Assembly (NCBI GenBank): GCA_949290735.1
Contig: CASESV010000006.1
Coordinates: 1 to 56,698 of the forward strand
DNA length: 56,698 nucleotides
From: an uncultured Mycoplasmataceae bacterium
GTDB taxonomy: Bacteria; Bacillota_I; Bacilli_A; Mycoplasmatales; Mycoplasmoidaceae
Direction of reading: 5' to 3'
Shown here: piece after piece, positions 41,143 to 52,503 of the stretch
How the letters are laid out: every line of letters begins with the position of its first letter
Numbering within the stretch: the stretch's first letter is position 1
The notes under the pieces: generated by a model
Told to the model about the DNA's origin: nothing
What the model saw: the letters and a program-made list of their open reading frames with translations, nothing else
The model's database searches: none
Position numbers and translations under genes: made by a program

Positions 41143-41934
41143 ATGAGAAAAATTGTAGGTAATATCATTAAAGCAAATAAAATTTTTAATATGATTTCAA
41201 ATGGGGATCGTATTTGTGTTGGTATTAGTGGTGGAAAAGATTCAATGAGTTTATTGTATGGCTTATCATTATACAAAAAAATTGCTGCAAAAGAAGGTAT
41301 TAATTTTGATTTAGTAGGAGTTCATTTAAAATTAAATCTGTGTGCTGTGGACTATGATTCATTAGCTAATTATTGAAAACAACAAGGTGTTGAATTTTAT
41401 TTAGAAGATACACATATGGGTCAAATACTTAAAGAAAATATGAAAAAAGGAAAAATCCAATGTAGTCTTTGTTCAAAAATGAAAAAAGCCATTCTTATTG
41501 ATTGTGCAAAAAAATATAATTGCAATAAAGTTGCTATGGGTCATCATGCTGACGATGCAATAGAAACTTTGTTTTTAAATCTTATTAATGAAGGTAGAAT
41601 AGCTACATTTAAACCAAAAATGTATCTTGATAGAACTAAAATTTGATTTATTAGACCATTAATAACTTGTAGGGAAAAAGATATCATTAGTGAATCAAAA
41701 CATTTAAAAATGCCTATTCTTCCTTGTGGATGTCCAATGGAGGGATTTACTCAAAGAGATTCTATGAAAATATTTTTAAAAAATGAATTTTACAACAATA
41801 AAAAATGAAAAGCAGCATATAAAAATTTTTATATTGCTTTGATGAATGGAAAAGAATGTGATTTATGATTTATTAATGATACCAATGAAATAGAAGATCT
41901 TGATTTGAGAGATTTGGGATCAAAGAAAAAATAA
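41143..41934 (+). CDS. TtcA/TilS-type PP-loop tRNA-modifying enzyme
   Basis: The 263-aa protein has the PP-loop ATP site GISGGKDSMSLL (about 28-39), CSLCSKMKKA with a CxxC pair (about 106-109), GHHADDAIET, and a third Cys region in PILPCGCPM. This set is typical of TtcA, which puts sulfur on C32 of tRNA; TilS lacks the cysteines. Sequence is divergent, so the exact target is uncertain. The TAA at 41932 abuts the stop codon of the convergent gene. The gene has no clear ribosome-binding site. Confidence 0.75.
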
Positions 41935-42549
41935 CTACAAGAATGGATTGTTTTCCAAAAGCTCATTACTACTAACAATATCTCCATGCCCAGGTATAAT
42001 TATATAGTTTTTATTTTTTATAATTTTTTTCATTTTATTTAATGATTCATTCATCATTACTGGATCTGATGTCAATAAATCAGTTCTTCCTATTGAATTG
42101 GCAAAAATATGATCGCCAGTAATAATAAAAATATCATTATATTTAATGCACATACTATCGATTGAGTGACCAGGAGAAAGATAAAAAATAAAATTATTCA
42201 ATTTAAATTTATCTGAAACAAAAGTAATTTTATTATGATCTGGTGGAGTTTTAAAAAATAAATTTTGATCTAATTTAGAAATTCATTTTTCTAAATTTTT
42301 ACTTAAATATATTTGGGTAGATCAATTATTTAATAAATTAAAATCTCCACCACAATGATCATAATGTGAATGAGTCAAGAATATATATTTGTTTTCATAT
42401 GAATTATATAATTTTATTAATTCTTTTGTATCAAAACCAGGATCAATAATATAAACTGAGTTGTTTTCAGTTATAACAACTGAATTATTTTGCATTATAT
42501 CATTTTGATAAACTGTAAGATTATTTTTTGAAAAAAATTTATTTAGCAT
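41935..42549 (-). CDS. Metallo-beta-lactamase-fold hydrolase
   Basis: The 204-aa protein has the metal motif FLTHSHYDHCGG (about 55-66), a second His in LSPGHSIDSM, Asp in ITGDHIFA, and a last His in IIPGHGDIV, which is the glyoxalase II-like pattern. Its substrate cannot be told. The ATG at 42549 is chosen; an earlier in-frame TTG exists. The start overlaps the end of the upstream gene by 11 bases. Confidence 0.85.
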
Positions 42550-44008
42550 TATTTTGGTATCCAAAATATTGAGTAGATTGAGAGTTGTTATTAAATGGCT
42601 GTGTATTAAATCCCCCTGGTTTAGGTGAAGAAGGATTGTTTTTAGGTGGGAAGCCTGTTGGTTGAGTTGGCGGAGTTGGATTTTGTTTTTGTGGGAAGCC
42701 TGTTGGTTGAGTTGGCGGAGTTGGATTTTGTTTTTGTGGGAAGCCTGTTGGTTGAGGTGATTTATTATTATTTGCTGACATATCTACTTTTTTCTCCTTA
42801 TCTTTTTTTGATCATCAATGTTTCTTTTGGTGATCATTAACTTTTTTATTATTATTTACAGATGAATTATTCATCCTTTCTGAAGATCTTGTTTCAGGAT
42901 AATTTGCTAATATTGGTGAATTTGGTAAATCTGCATTTGATCCATATGTGTTCATTTTATTAAACATTGGGTGATTTAATAAATCATTATTCATATTTTC
43001 ATTTGCTACATTATTAACATAAACATCATCATAAAACTGATTTATTTCATCTGGTGATAATCCGTTATAATATGCAAGTCAATACTTTTCTTTTGGTAAT
43101 GCAATATCAATGTGATCTGTATAACCATCATATGTTCTTATTGAATCATCTCTTTGGTATCATGGAACTCTTCTAAAAACATCATTTCGGAAATCACTAT
43201 TATATGATAATCTTTCATGCCCAAATTTTTGATAATATTCATAATTTTCACAATCATTTAATTTATTTACAATTTCATTGATTCTTAGTTCAATTTTAGC
43301 TAATTGTCTTTCATCTAATTTTTCATATTTTTTAAGATCATCATAATATTTTAATTGTGATAATAATTCATCTTTTGGTGGAGTGATTCTAGGTGCATTT
43401 CACCCCAAATCATAATCTTCATATCTTTTAGCAAGAATTTGTGTATATTTGTTATCTTCATAAAATTTTTCTAATGTTTTTAAATCAGTAATATATTGAA
43501 TATCAGCATAATTTATTCCATTATCTGAAACATTATTATTTAATGATTGATCTTGGGTAAATTGTGAGAACCCTCTTTGTTCTTGATTTATTATTGCATT
43601 AGAACTTTGGTTAGTATTCAAGTTTTGGGAGTTATTATTCGCACTATTATTTGAAGGTGGAGGGAATGATGGAAATGGTGGTAATTGATTTTGTTTTTGT
43701 GGAAAACCAGTAGGTTGAACTATTGGAGAGCTATTTATTTTCCCGCCAAAAGAATTAATATTTTTAGTTACTTGACCAGAAGATCCTGGTGGCATAGGCA
43801 TTGGAGCTCTTGGTGCTCCTGCCATTGGTGCAGTTGGAGCTGAACCTGGAGCCATTGGTGGACGTGGTGGGTTTTGTAAAACAGATGTTTGATTAATTGG
43901 TTTTTGTGGTGGCACCATTGGTGGACGTGGCGGATGTGAAAAAGTAGCTGGAGATGCTACATTTCTATTTATTGTACTAGATAATGCAGGTTTGTTTTGT
44001 CCTGCCAT
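42539..44008 (-). CDS. Pro-rich low-complexity protein with 15-residue repeats
   Basis: 489 aa. The first 75 residues are Pro-rich (PPRPPMVPPQ, PPRPPMAPGSAP); residues about 100-130 have QPTGFPQKQN; the middle 250 residues are charged and aromatic without a signal or membrane helix; the end has three copies of QPTGFPQKQNPTPPT-like units and an Asn/Gln tail. Like the protein at 38769 it could be structural (P65- or P30-like composition), but this is composition, not homology. Its ATG overlaps the hydrolase stop by one base (UAAUG). Confidence 0.72.
42646..42755 (-). repeat. 45-bp tandem repeat coding for 15-residue Pro-rich units
   Basis: Copies start at 42646, 42691 and 42736, the first two in full and the third over about 20 bases. 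Each encodes QPTGFPQKQNPTPPT. Repeat identity at the DNA level is near-perfect, so copy number could change by slippage while keeping frame. Confidence 0.9.
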
Positions 44009-44880
44009 TACATATCACCTTTATTGTTTTCAAAATTAAACATTACTTCATCGATAAATGATACAACGTTGCTAAAATAATTTTTTGGATTATCAAAGAA
44101 TGGTTCATGTCCAGAAATTGGAATTACACAAACTTTTGCATTATCTACCATTGTTTGAGCCTTTGATAAAACTTCAGGAAGTCTAATCATTCCATCACTA
44201 TCACCAAAAACTAACAAACATGGAACTTGGATATTCTTATAATTTAATTCAATTGATTGTTTTAATTCTGGACTTAATAAGTAATTCAAAATAATACTTA
44301 ATGGTAAATAATTTTTATTAAAATATGTAAGTTTTTTATTATTATAGTTTTTTCAAAAATCAGAATTCAATGATTTTAAATGATAATTAAAAACTTTTAA
44401 ATTATTTAATTGTTCAAGATTTTCAATCAATCTTGGTATCATAACATCTTCAACCTTACCTGCATCCTCTTGGAACAAAGTTTCAAGTGGAGAAACTAAA
44501 ATTACCGCTCTAACAATATTTGGTAAAATTTGAGAAACATTACTTGCCACAGCAGCTGATGATCCATGGCCAATAATAATTACATCTTTTAAATCTCTAT
44601 CACTTATAAACTGTAAAACAATATTTGTGAAATGAGTTAATGTTAATTCATTAACATTTTTATATCCACTATTTCCATGAGCTGGAAAATTTATTGCATA
44701 ATAATCATATGAGGTTAGCATATTTGCAAATTCTTTATGAGCATCAAAATCACAACCAAAACCTGGTAAATATATTATTGAAGCTTTTGATTGTAATAAT
44801 TGTCCTGGTCTTGATCCTATTAATGAAGCATCAGTTTCAATTTCACTTAAATCAATTTTTTCACTTAAAATATGTTGCAT
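44008..44880 (-). CDS. Alpha/beta-hydrolase family protein
   Basis: The 290-aa protein has the alpha/beta-hydrolase layout: IIYLPGFGCDFDAHKEFANM near the start, oxyanion region, nucleophile elbow IIIGHGSSAAVAS (about 99-111), Asp in LVFGDSDGMI (about 226) and His in ISGHEPFFD (about 256). The elbow reads HGSSA rather than the usual GHSxG, so the nucleophile is one of two adjacent serines. Related lipase/esterase proteins are common in mycoplasmas. The substrate is unknown. Confidence 0.82.
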
Positions 44881-44972
44881 ATTAACCCCTAAGATTCTAT
44901 CTATTAATATATATATTATATAAAAATAAACTATTTTTGTCTATTTTCATATCTTTTTTTTGGTATTATATA

Positions 44973-44978
44973 TATACT
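44973..44978 (+). promoter_or_regulatory. Likely -10 box of the efp operon
   Basis: TATACT at 44973-44978, with AGAGAGG (45002-45008) before the ATG at 45015. The opposite strand of this 134-base gap must hold the promoter of the hydrolase gene. Confidence 0.4.
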
Positions 44979-45014
44979 AAAAATATAAAGTAATAATAAA
45001 AAGAGAGGTTTTAT

Positions 45015-45578
45015 ATGGCTACAATGATTGACGCAAAAGACTTAAGAGCAGGTAATGCTTTTTATTACAAAGGAAATATTTATCAAGTGATTGAAAATTC
45101 TTTCAATAAAACTGCTATGAGAGAAGGAATTGTAAAATGTAAAGTTAAAAATTTACGAACAGGTTCAATAACCATTGAAGTTTTAACTGGAGAAAAACTA
45201 GAACAAGCAATGCTTTCTAATGTCAAAATGCAATTTTCATATCTAGATGGTGATAATTTTGTTTTTACTGATCAAGAAACATGAGAAACAGTAGAAATAC
45301 CATCAAAACAACTTGAATGAGAAAAGAATTTCATTGTTGAAGGTACAGAAGTTTCTGTTTTAAAACTTGAAAATGAAATTTTAGGTGTTTCATTACCAGA
45401 TCAAGTTGCAATGACTGTAAAAGATGCAGAGGAAGCTGTTCAAGGAAATTCTGTAACAAATGCTCAAAAAAAAGCATGACTTGAAACTGGTTGAGAAATT
45501 CAAGTACCACAATTTATTAAAGCAGGAGAATCAGTATTAATTGAAACAAAAACTGGAAAATATATATCTAGAGCTTAA
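45015..45578 (+). CDS. efp: Translation elongation factor P
   Basis: Relieves ribosome stalling at consecutive prolines, fitting the Pro-rich proteins at 38769 and 42539. The 187-aa protein starts [20 protein letters not shown] and has all three domains, ending [16 protein letters not shown]. In the tip loop, where most bacteria have PGKG with a modified Lys or Arg, this protein reads NKTAMREG, so the usual modified position is not a Lys. The first gene of an operon with nusB, rsmE and mtaB; nusB follows after 3 bases. Confidence 0.94.
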
Positions 45579-45581
45579 TTT

Positions 45582-45962
45582 ATGAAAACCCAATGAGAAA
45601 AAAGAGTTGATCTTACAATATTAATATATCAGTACTTGTTATTAGAAAGTACAAAGCAAGAAATTATTGATGAAGCCTTAATTAATTATAATTTTGATGC
45701 TGAACAAATCAAAATTTTGGAATATGTTTGCAATAATAAACAACAACTAATAGACTCAGTCAAGCCATATCTTGAAATATCATGAACGTGAGATAGAATT
45801 CCTTTTGTTGATCGAGCAATAATTCTAGAAGCAATATCTGAATATAAAGTACTAAAAACTCACAAATCAATTATTATTGATCAAGCATTAATTACAGCTA
45901 AAAATTATAATGTTGACAATAATTACAAATATATTAATGCAATTTTAGATAAGGTTTTATAA
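45582..45962 (+). CDS. nusB: Transcription antitermination factor NusB
   Basis: Works with S10 in rRNA antitermination. The 126-aa helical protein shows QYLLLESTKQEIIDEA, then WTWDRIPFVDRAIILEAISE, a NusB hallmark (R-x3-RAILR-like), and INAILDKVL at the end. Trp residues are UGA. Its UAA overlaps the rsmE ATG by one base. Confidence 0.9.
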
Positions 45963-46675
45963 TGCAAAAATATTTTATTAATAAAATAGTTAATAATGTT
46001 GTTTCATTTCAAAAACAAGATGAATTACATATTACTAAAGTTATGCGATATAAAATTGATGATAAAATCATTGTTGTTGATAATAATTCTAAAAAATATG
46101 TTGCATCTTTATCAAGTTTAAATCCTTTAAGAGCCAAAATAATTAATGAAATATTTGATGATGTTACTAACCCATGTGAACTTAATGTTTTTCAAGCAAG
46201 TATTAAACCAAATCATATGGAGATAGCAATATCAAAAGCATGTGAATTAAATGTAACTAATTTTTATATTTATAATTCTAACTTGAGTCAAAACAATATT
46301 AAGCATAACCTTGAAAGGTATAAAAGAATAATTAAAGAATCAGCTGAACAATCAAATCGTAATACTTTAATGAATATCGAATTAGTTACAAAAAACGAAT
46401 TTATTAATCTTGTAAATCAAAATGATATTAATATTATTGCTGAAATTTATCAAGATAATTCAGAAATTAGTTTAGAACAAAAAAATAATTTTAAAAAAAT
46501 AGGTATTATTGTTGGGCCTGAAGGTGGTTTTAACAATGATGATATAAACTTTTTAAATCAAATAAAAACAAGATTCCAATATTTAAAATTGACAAAAACA
46601 ATCTTAAGAAGTGAAACTGCTTTGATATACTTATTAAGTGTGGTATCATATTTTATATTAAGAAAGAAAAAATAA
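45962..46675 (+). CDS. rsmE: 16S rRNA (uracil-1498-N3) methyltransferase RsmE
   Basis: SPOUT-family enzyme acting on the 30S subunit. The 237-aa protein has the N-terminal PUA-like part (ELHITKVMRYKIDDKIIVVD), KACELNVTNFYIY, ESAEQSNRNTL, the knot IGIIVGPEGGFNNDDINFL and LTKTILRSETALIYLLS. All are family blocks. Same unit as nusB and the membrane protein. Confidence 0.93.
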   Translation: MQKYFINKIVNNVVSFQKQDELHITKVMRYKIDDKIIVVDNNSKKYVASLSSLNPLRAKIINEIFDDVTNPCELNVFQASIKPNHMEIAISKACELNVTNFYIYNSNLSQNNIKHNLERYKRIIKESAEQSNRNTLMNIELVTKNEFINLVNQNDINIIAEIYQDNSEISLEQKNNFKKIGIIVGPEGGFNNDDINFLNQIKTRFQYLKLTKTILRSETALIYLLSVVSYFILRKKK

Positions 46676-46676
46676 A

Positions 46677-47258
46677 ATGAAGAAATATATTAATTATTTA
46701 TTATCATTTGCTAATATTATTGTAAGTGTTAGTGCTGCAGTTGTTTTGTGTTTATTTATTAGTGCTTTTAAAGGTGATAACACAATCAATATCATATTTA
46801 GTAATTTAAAATGGACTATTGCAATTCCTATTGTTGGAATGGTTATTGGGTGTATCTTAGTTGGTATATTTTTCTATTTATTCTATAACCTTGTTAAAAA
46901 TAATGAAAATCCCATTAATCCTAAACTAGTATCAAGAATTAAAACATGTGGGTTATGCACACTTGCAAATTTTGTTATTCCAGTTACTTTAAGCATTGTT
47001 GCTATTTTATGTAACAAACAAGAAATGAATATTGTTTTATTGTCAATTGGATTTGGACTAAGTGCTTTTATATCATTGATTATCATGGGGTTTGTTGCAT
47101 ATTTAAATTTAGGAATTAGCTTTAGTGAATTAAGTAGAGAAGAATTAAAAAGAATATCTGAAGAAGAAAATAACCAATCTAATATAGATGAAAATAATAA
47201 TGAAGCAAACAGTAACAATGAAAACAATAAGCAAGAAGCTACAGGTGATTCTTTTTAG
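46677..47258 (+). CDS. Four-helix membrane protein with polar tail
   Basis: 193 aa with four hydrophobic helices (about 8-30, 42-64, 87-108, 118-142) and a Glu/Asn-rich C-terminal tail of about 45 residues. No motif is recognised. Layout resembles the protein at 32358. It is translated within the efp-mtaB unit, with a 1-base gap from rsmE and a 2-base gap to mtaB. Confidence 0.7.
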   Translation: MKKYINYLLSFANIIVSVSAAVVLCLFISAFKGDNTINIIFSNLKWTIAIPIVGMVIGCILVGIFFYLFYNLVKNNENPINPKLVSRIKTCGLCTLANFVIPVTLSIVAILCNKQEMNIVLLSIGFGLSAFISLIIMGFVAYLNLGISFSELSREELKRISEEENNQSNIDENNNEANSNNENNKQEATGDSF

Positions 47259-47260
47259 TT

Positions 47261-48556
47261 ATGAATAAAAACACTTTTGCAATTCATACATTAGGATGTA
47301 AAGTTAATACATATGAATCACAAGTAATGATTAATGATCTTACTTCTAATGGATATATTGAAGTTGATTTTAATCAAAAAGCTGATATTTATATAATTAA
47401 CACTTGTACTGTAACAAATGTAGCTGATTCTAAATCAAGAAACATAATATCTAGAGCTAATAAATTGAATCCAAATGCAATAATAATTGTTGCTGGATGT
47501 TATGCGCAAACAGGTGCTGAAGAAATTAAAAAAAAATTAAAAGTAGATATCTTGCTTGGTAATAAGTATAAAAATAATATTGTTCAATTAATTGAAGAAT
47601 TTTATAAATCAAAAAAACAAATTGATAAAGTTGAGAATTTAATGCTTGAAAAAGAATTTGAAATAACCAATTCTTCATCATTTGAAAATAGAACAAGAGC
47701 TTTTATTAAAATTCAAGATGGGTGTAACTTTATGTGTAGCTATTGTGCAATCCCTTTTGCCAGAGGTAAGCAAAGATCAGCTAAACCTGAGTATATTATT
47801 AATCAAATAAAAGAATTTATAAAAAGAGGATTTAAAGAGATAGTGTTAACAGGTGTTAATACAGCAGGATATGAAAATGGTGATTGTAATTTTTATAAAT
47901 TACTTAAATTAATAAACGATGTTGATGGTGATTTTAGAATAAGAATTTCATCTGTTGAACCTTTTCAAATTAATGATGAGATTATTGATATTATTATGAC
48001 TAATCCAAAAAGATTTTGTAATCATTGACACCTATGCTTACAATCAGGTAGTAAAAATATACTAAAGCAAATGAATCGTAAATATTCACCGAAAGATTTT
48101 AGTGAATTAATGAAAAAAATTAGAAGTTACAATCCTTTGGTTTGCTTCAGTACTGATTTGATTGTTGGTTTTCCTGGTGAAACTGATAATGATTTTGAAG
48201 AATCATTAAAATTTTTAGAAAAAAATCAAATGGGGTTTTGTCATATATTTACTTATTCAAAAAGAAAAAATACAGCAGCTAGCAAGCTTATTGACTTGCA
48301 TGGTAATATCAAACAAGAAAGATTTAAAAAAGCTGAAACACTAAATAAAAAATTATATAAACAATATCTTGAGCAATTCATTAACAAAGAAATAGAAGTA
48401 ATTTTTGAAAAATATGAAAATGGTATATACATTGGAAAAAGTAGTGAATATGCTAAAGTTTTATTAAAATCTGATGATAAGTCATTATTAAATAAATTCA
48501 TATACGTTAAAGTTGATAAAGTAATAAATAATGAGTTAATTTGTAAAATTGTTTAA
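47261..48556 (+). CDS. mtaB: tRNA ms2t6A37 methylthiotransferase MtaB
   Basis: Radical-SAM enzyme that adds a methylthio group to t6A37 of ANN-reading tRNAs. The 431-aa frame begins [20 protein letters not shown], which separates MtaB from MiaB, followed by [15 protein letters not shown] and [10 protein letters not shown]. The cluster motif CNFMCSYC lies at about 156-163, then PFARGKQRS and [13 protein letters not shown] Trp near residue 257. The C-terminal TRAM-like part is present. Last gene of the efp operon. Confidence 0.94.
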
Positions 48557-48573
48557 GCACAACACTTTTAAAA

Positions 48574-49281
48574 TTATTTTTTAAGATACATCACATATTT
48601 TTTATTTTTTTTGTTCTTACTTCTTCTATTGTCATATCATTCTTGCATGTTAATTTGCTGCATTCCAGATTCTGGTGGTAATTGAATTCATCCAGATATC
48701 GATTGTACAATTTCATATATTGCATTCAAGAAATCATCAAGAATATAATCCATGTTATTAACTGTTTGATAATTATCTAAATTAAAGGCAAGAATGATTT
48801 GGTTATTTCTTTTAAAACATAAAACATTTTCAGTAAATATTTTTTCAAACATCTTAGAAAAATATGTACAAGCAACAGATCTTAATGCTTTTTGTCCTAT
48901 TTTGTTTTTATTATATTCAATAATTTTTGGCTTAATGAAATCTATTTCATCATTCTTCTTTCAATAATTTAAAAAATTTGAACTTAATAAACTAAAATCA
49001 AATTGCATATCAAAATTTAAATCTAAGCAAAAAACTTTAATTGATCCACATTTATTTTCGTTGACAATTGATGAATTTTTATAACATCTATCGTAATAAA
49101 GATCAAAAAAACTTAATTCATATCTAGAATTATCAGAATATGTTTGTATGTTTGAAATACTAAAATAATCAATATATCTTAATCGTGATGGATTAAGACG
49201 TGCAATAATATCATTTTTTTTGACAATATCTGATAAATAATTTATAGATTGATTACTTGTTTTTGAAAAATTTATTCTCAT
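48574..49281 (-). CDS. 235-aa protein of unknown function
   Basis: Soluble-looking protein beginning MRINFSKTSNQSINYLSD, with PSRLRYIDYFSIS, a mid part with scattered Cys residues, and a C-terminus with SISGWIQLPPESGMQQ and a very basic end (NRRSKNKKNKKYVM). Trp residues are UGA. It is coupled to ftsH by a one-base overlap (UAAUG) and ends 17 bases from the mtaB stop on the other strand. No family recognised. Confidence 0.65.
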
Positions 49282-51422
49282 TATTCTTGATCACCTTTAT
49301 TTAATTTTTCATCTCTTTGTTTTCTTCGTAAACGCATTACTTCAGGTGGTAATTTTTTATACTTATGAATATAATCAATATCTTCTTTTAAAATTGTTTC
49401 CATGATTAATAATGCTTCAACTATTAAATCTAATTCTTTTTTGTTCTTTTTAATAATAGTTTTTGCTTTATTATATTCAGTTTGAATTAATTTTTCAATA
49501 GTTTCATCTAATTCTTTCGCTTTTGCTTCTGAATAAAGTTTTTGTTGTTGATATGGATTTACAAAACCTTCTGAAGGGAAGAATTGAGTCATTCCTGATT
49601 TTGTCATCCCTAATTGCATAACCATAGCTCTTACTACATTTGTAACTTTATATAAATCATTAGATGCACCTGTTGTTATCAAATCAGGTCCAAATACAAC
49701 TTCTTCCGCTGCTCTACCACCAAGTGTCATTCTTACCATATCTAATAAATCCTTTTTAGATTGAATTCTCTTTTCAATTCCTTCAGGTGTTTGCATAGTA
49801 TAACCTGCAGCTTGACCTCTTGGTATAATTGTAATTTTTTGAACAACATCAGTTCCTGGTGTGTATAAACCAACAAGAGCATGACCTGCTTCATGATATG
49901 CAATTAATTTTCTTTCTTCTTTTGCTATTACTCTAGATTTTTTTGCTGGTCCAGCAAGAACTCTATCAATTGCTTCATCAATATCAGCTTCTGTAATTGT
50001 TGTTTGATTATTTCTAACTGCTAATAGTGTTGCTTCATTTAATACATTCTCAAGTTGAGCACCACTAAATCCAGGTGTTCTTCTAGCAATATCATATAAA
50101 GAAACTTTTTTAGAAATATTTTTATTTCTTGAATGAATTTTTAAAATTTCTTCTCTTTCTTTTATATCTGGTAAATTAACTTGAATATGTCTATCAAAAC
50201 GACCAGGTCTCAATATTGCTTCATCTAATACATCTAATCTATTTGTTGCTGCTATAACAACAATACCTGTAGATGTATTAAAACCATCCATTTCAGCTAA
50301 TAATTGATTAATTGTTTGATCAGCTAATCCTCCACCAAATTCGTTTTTACCTCTTTTTGAAGCTACTGAATCTATCTCATCAATAAAGATTATTGCAGGT
50401 GCTGCTTTTCTAGCCTTTGAAAATAAATCACGAACTCTTTTAGCACCAACACCTACTAACATATCTTCAAATTGTGAACCTGAAATTTGCAAGAAAGCAA
50501 CACCTGCTTCACCTGCTACTGCTTTTGCTAATAATGTTTTACCTGTTCCTGGAGGACCATATAAAATTACACCTTTTGGAGTTCTTGCACCCATTTCAGC
50601 ATATTTTGCTGGATTCTTTAAATAATCAACAATTTCACTCAATTCTGTTTTTTCTTCTTTAATACCTGCAACATCTGAAAATTTAACATTACTTTTAGCA
50701 AGTTCAGCACCTGATTTTCCCATACCAAGGATACCACCATCCATGCCACCAGCTTGACTTCTCATCATTCTATAACCTAAATAGAAAATTAAAATAAAGA
50801 AAATAATTGGAAGTAGTGTAGAAATAAGTGCTAATCAGTCAAAACCTTGAGGTTCATAACTTCAATTAGTGATTGCAGGAAACAATAATTGACTTACTGG
50901 ATTTTTATCAGTTGATTCTTTAATACCAAGTGCTTCATTAATATATATGTATTGTTTACCCTCTCCTTTTCATGATTGAACTTGGAATGATAGAGGTAAT
51001 CCTGATGCTTGAGGAATAAATACACGATATGAATAGTTTCCGATATAGTATGATCATCCAGTTTCTTTTGTATTTAATGTATATGTATTAGATTTTCCAT
51101 CTTTTGATTGTGTTGTAATTTTACTATCTGTTATCTCTGTTATTTCTGAAGCATTAATATTAACTTCTGTTTGCTTCACTGAATTATAAATAATATAACC
51201 AACAATAGCACCAACAATAATAACTATAATTGATCATATTATTAATCTTTTCTTTGTTTTTTTAGATAACTTTTTAGATTTATCACTTGGATTTGATAAA
51301 TCAGGTCTTTGATTAGTAGAAGATTGATTGGAACTAACAGTGTTTTCATTCATTTCTTTTTCCTGTTGTTTTTTCTCTTCTTCAGCAAATTTTAAATAAA
51401 TCTTTCTTTTTAACTTATTCAT
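49281..51422 (-). CDS. ftsH: ATP-dependent zinc metalloprotease FtsH
   Basis: Membrane AAA+ protease that removes misfolded membrane proteins. The 713-aa protein has a Lys/Gln-rich cytoplasmic N-terminus (1-62, longer than E. coli's), a first membrane helix (IIWSIIVIIVGAIVGYIIYN), an outer domain, a second helix near residue 205-218, Walker A GPPGTGKT (about 288), FIDEIDSVASKRG, the SRH ATNRLDVLDEAILRPGRFDR and the zinc site HEAGH (about 510). The ATG 51422, with GAGGTG upstream, is preferred over a GTG 6 bases earlier. hpt-ftsH is a common Firmicute pair. Confidence 0.96.
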
Positions 51423-51437
51423 AGGCACCTCTCATTA

Positions 51438-51977
51438 TTATTTGTATATTTCTTTTTTTAAAATTCCAATGTATGGTAAATTTCTCATTTTTTCTTTATA
51501 ATCCAAACCAAAACCTACAATAAATTCTTTTGGAATAGTAAAGCATTTATAATCAGCTTCTAATTTCACCTCTCTACCTTCTGGTTTATCTAATAGAGTA
51601 AGAATTTTCACAGATTTTGCTCCTTGTTCATGTAACAACTTAATAATTTCTGAAATTGTTCTTCCACTATCAATAATATCTTCAACTAGTAAAACATCTT
51701 TATTTTTTAGATTGCTACAAAAAGTTGTTACAAGTTCTGGAAGACATTGAGCTTTTGTACATCCTTTAAAGGAACTCATAGCAATATAATCAATTTCAAA
51801 ATCAACTTTAATTTTAGGGACTAATGAACCAACAAAAGGAATACTTCCTTTTAGTACAGTAACCAAAACTAAATCTTTAGTTGAGTATTCTCTATCAACT
51901 CACTTTGCAGCTTTGATTATCGCATCATTAATTTCTTCTTCTGTAATTAAAATCTTTTCTATTCGAGAATCCATCAT
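51438..51977 (-). CDS. hpt: Hypoxanthine phosphoribosyltransferase
   Basis: Salvages hypoxanthine and guanine with PRPP. The 179-aa protein has LVTVLKGSIPFVGSL, SSFKG, the PRPP-binding VLLVEDIIDSGRTISE, and C-terminal FIVGFGLDYKEKMRNLPYIG. Two in-frame ATG codons (51977, 51974) start it. TATAAT at 51987-51992 predicts a start about 3 bases before the ATG, so the message is nearly leaderless. It is followed by ftsH after 15 bases. Confidence 0.95.
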
Positions 51978-52025
51978 ATTGTATAAATTATACTATAATA
52001 ATTATATTATTATAAAAGTACCTTA

Positions 52026-52493
52026 TTAATCAATTAATAAGTTGCAATAGCATTCTATATATTTGTTTCTTTTATTTTCAAACCTTGTTGCTTTGATTCC
52101 AATAATGCTATCATCTTTAATATTTAAAAGATTCATTAAATTTTTCTTAATTAAACTCAAATAATCTTTTAAAATAATTTTTTCACAAATTATACATATA
52201 TCCATAGAAATAATCTTTTTTTGGGATTCATTTAATTTATCCAAGCAAAAATTTAAAAAATCAATACTTGATCGATTTTTATTAATTTTTTGATCATCTG
52301 GGAAATATTCTCCTAATGTTTTTAAATTTAAACAAGAAAGTAAACTAGAACATATACTATGCAATATAATGTCACCATCACTATGAGATTTTATAGTATA
52401 TTTACTATCTTTGATAGTAAAACCACCTAAAATTAGGTCTTTATTACCATTTTTTACTAATTTATGAATGTCTTTAGAAAATCCTAGTTTCAT
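52026..52493 (-). CDS. ispF: 2-C-methyl-D-erythritol 2,4-cyclodiphosphate synthase (IspF)
   Basis: MEP-pathway isoprenoid enzyme. 155 aa with metal ligands Asp8 and His10 (GFSKDIHKL) and His45 region in SHSDGDIILHSICSSLL, and GEYFPDDQ. The C-terminal block, KATTTE-x-LGF in the family, reads KATRFENKRNKYIE, so two conserved Thr are changed; the gene may be divergent in activity. Most mycoplasmas lack this pathway; M. penetrans has it. It shares its upstream region with the divergent nrdB. Confidence 0.85.
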   Translation of the reverse strand: MKLGFSKDIHKLVKNGNKDLILGGFTIKDSKYTIKSHSDGDIILHSICSSLLSCLNLKTLGEYFPDDQKINKNRSSIDFLNFCLDKLNESQKKIISMDICIICEKIILKDYLSLIKKNLMNLLNIKDDSIIGIKATRFENKRNKYIECYCNLLID

Positions 52494-52503
52494 AAAATAT
52501 CTT

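Noticed and set aside
42646-42755. Direct repeats as a CRISPR array
   Set aside because: The repeats are adjacent without spacers and encode a Pro-rich protein repeat.
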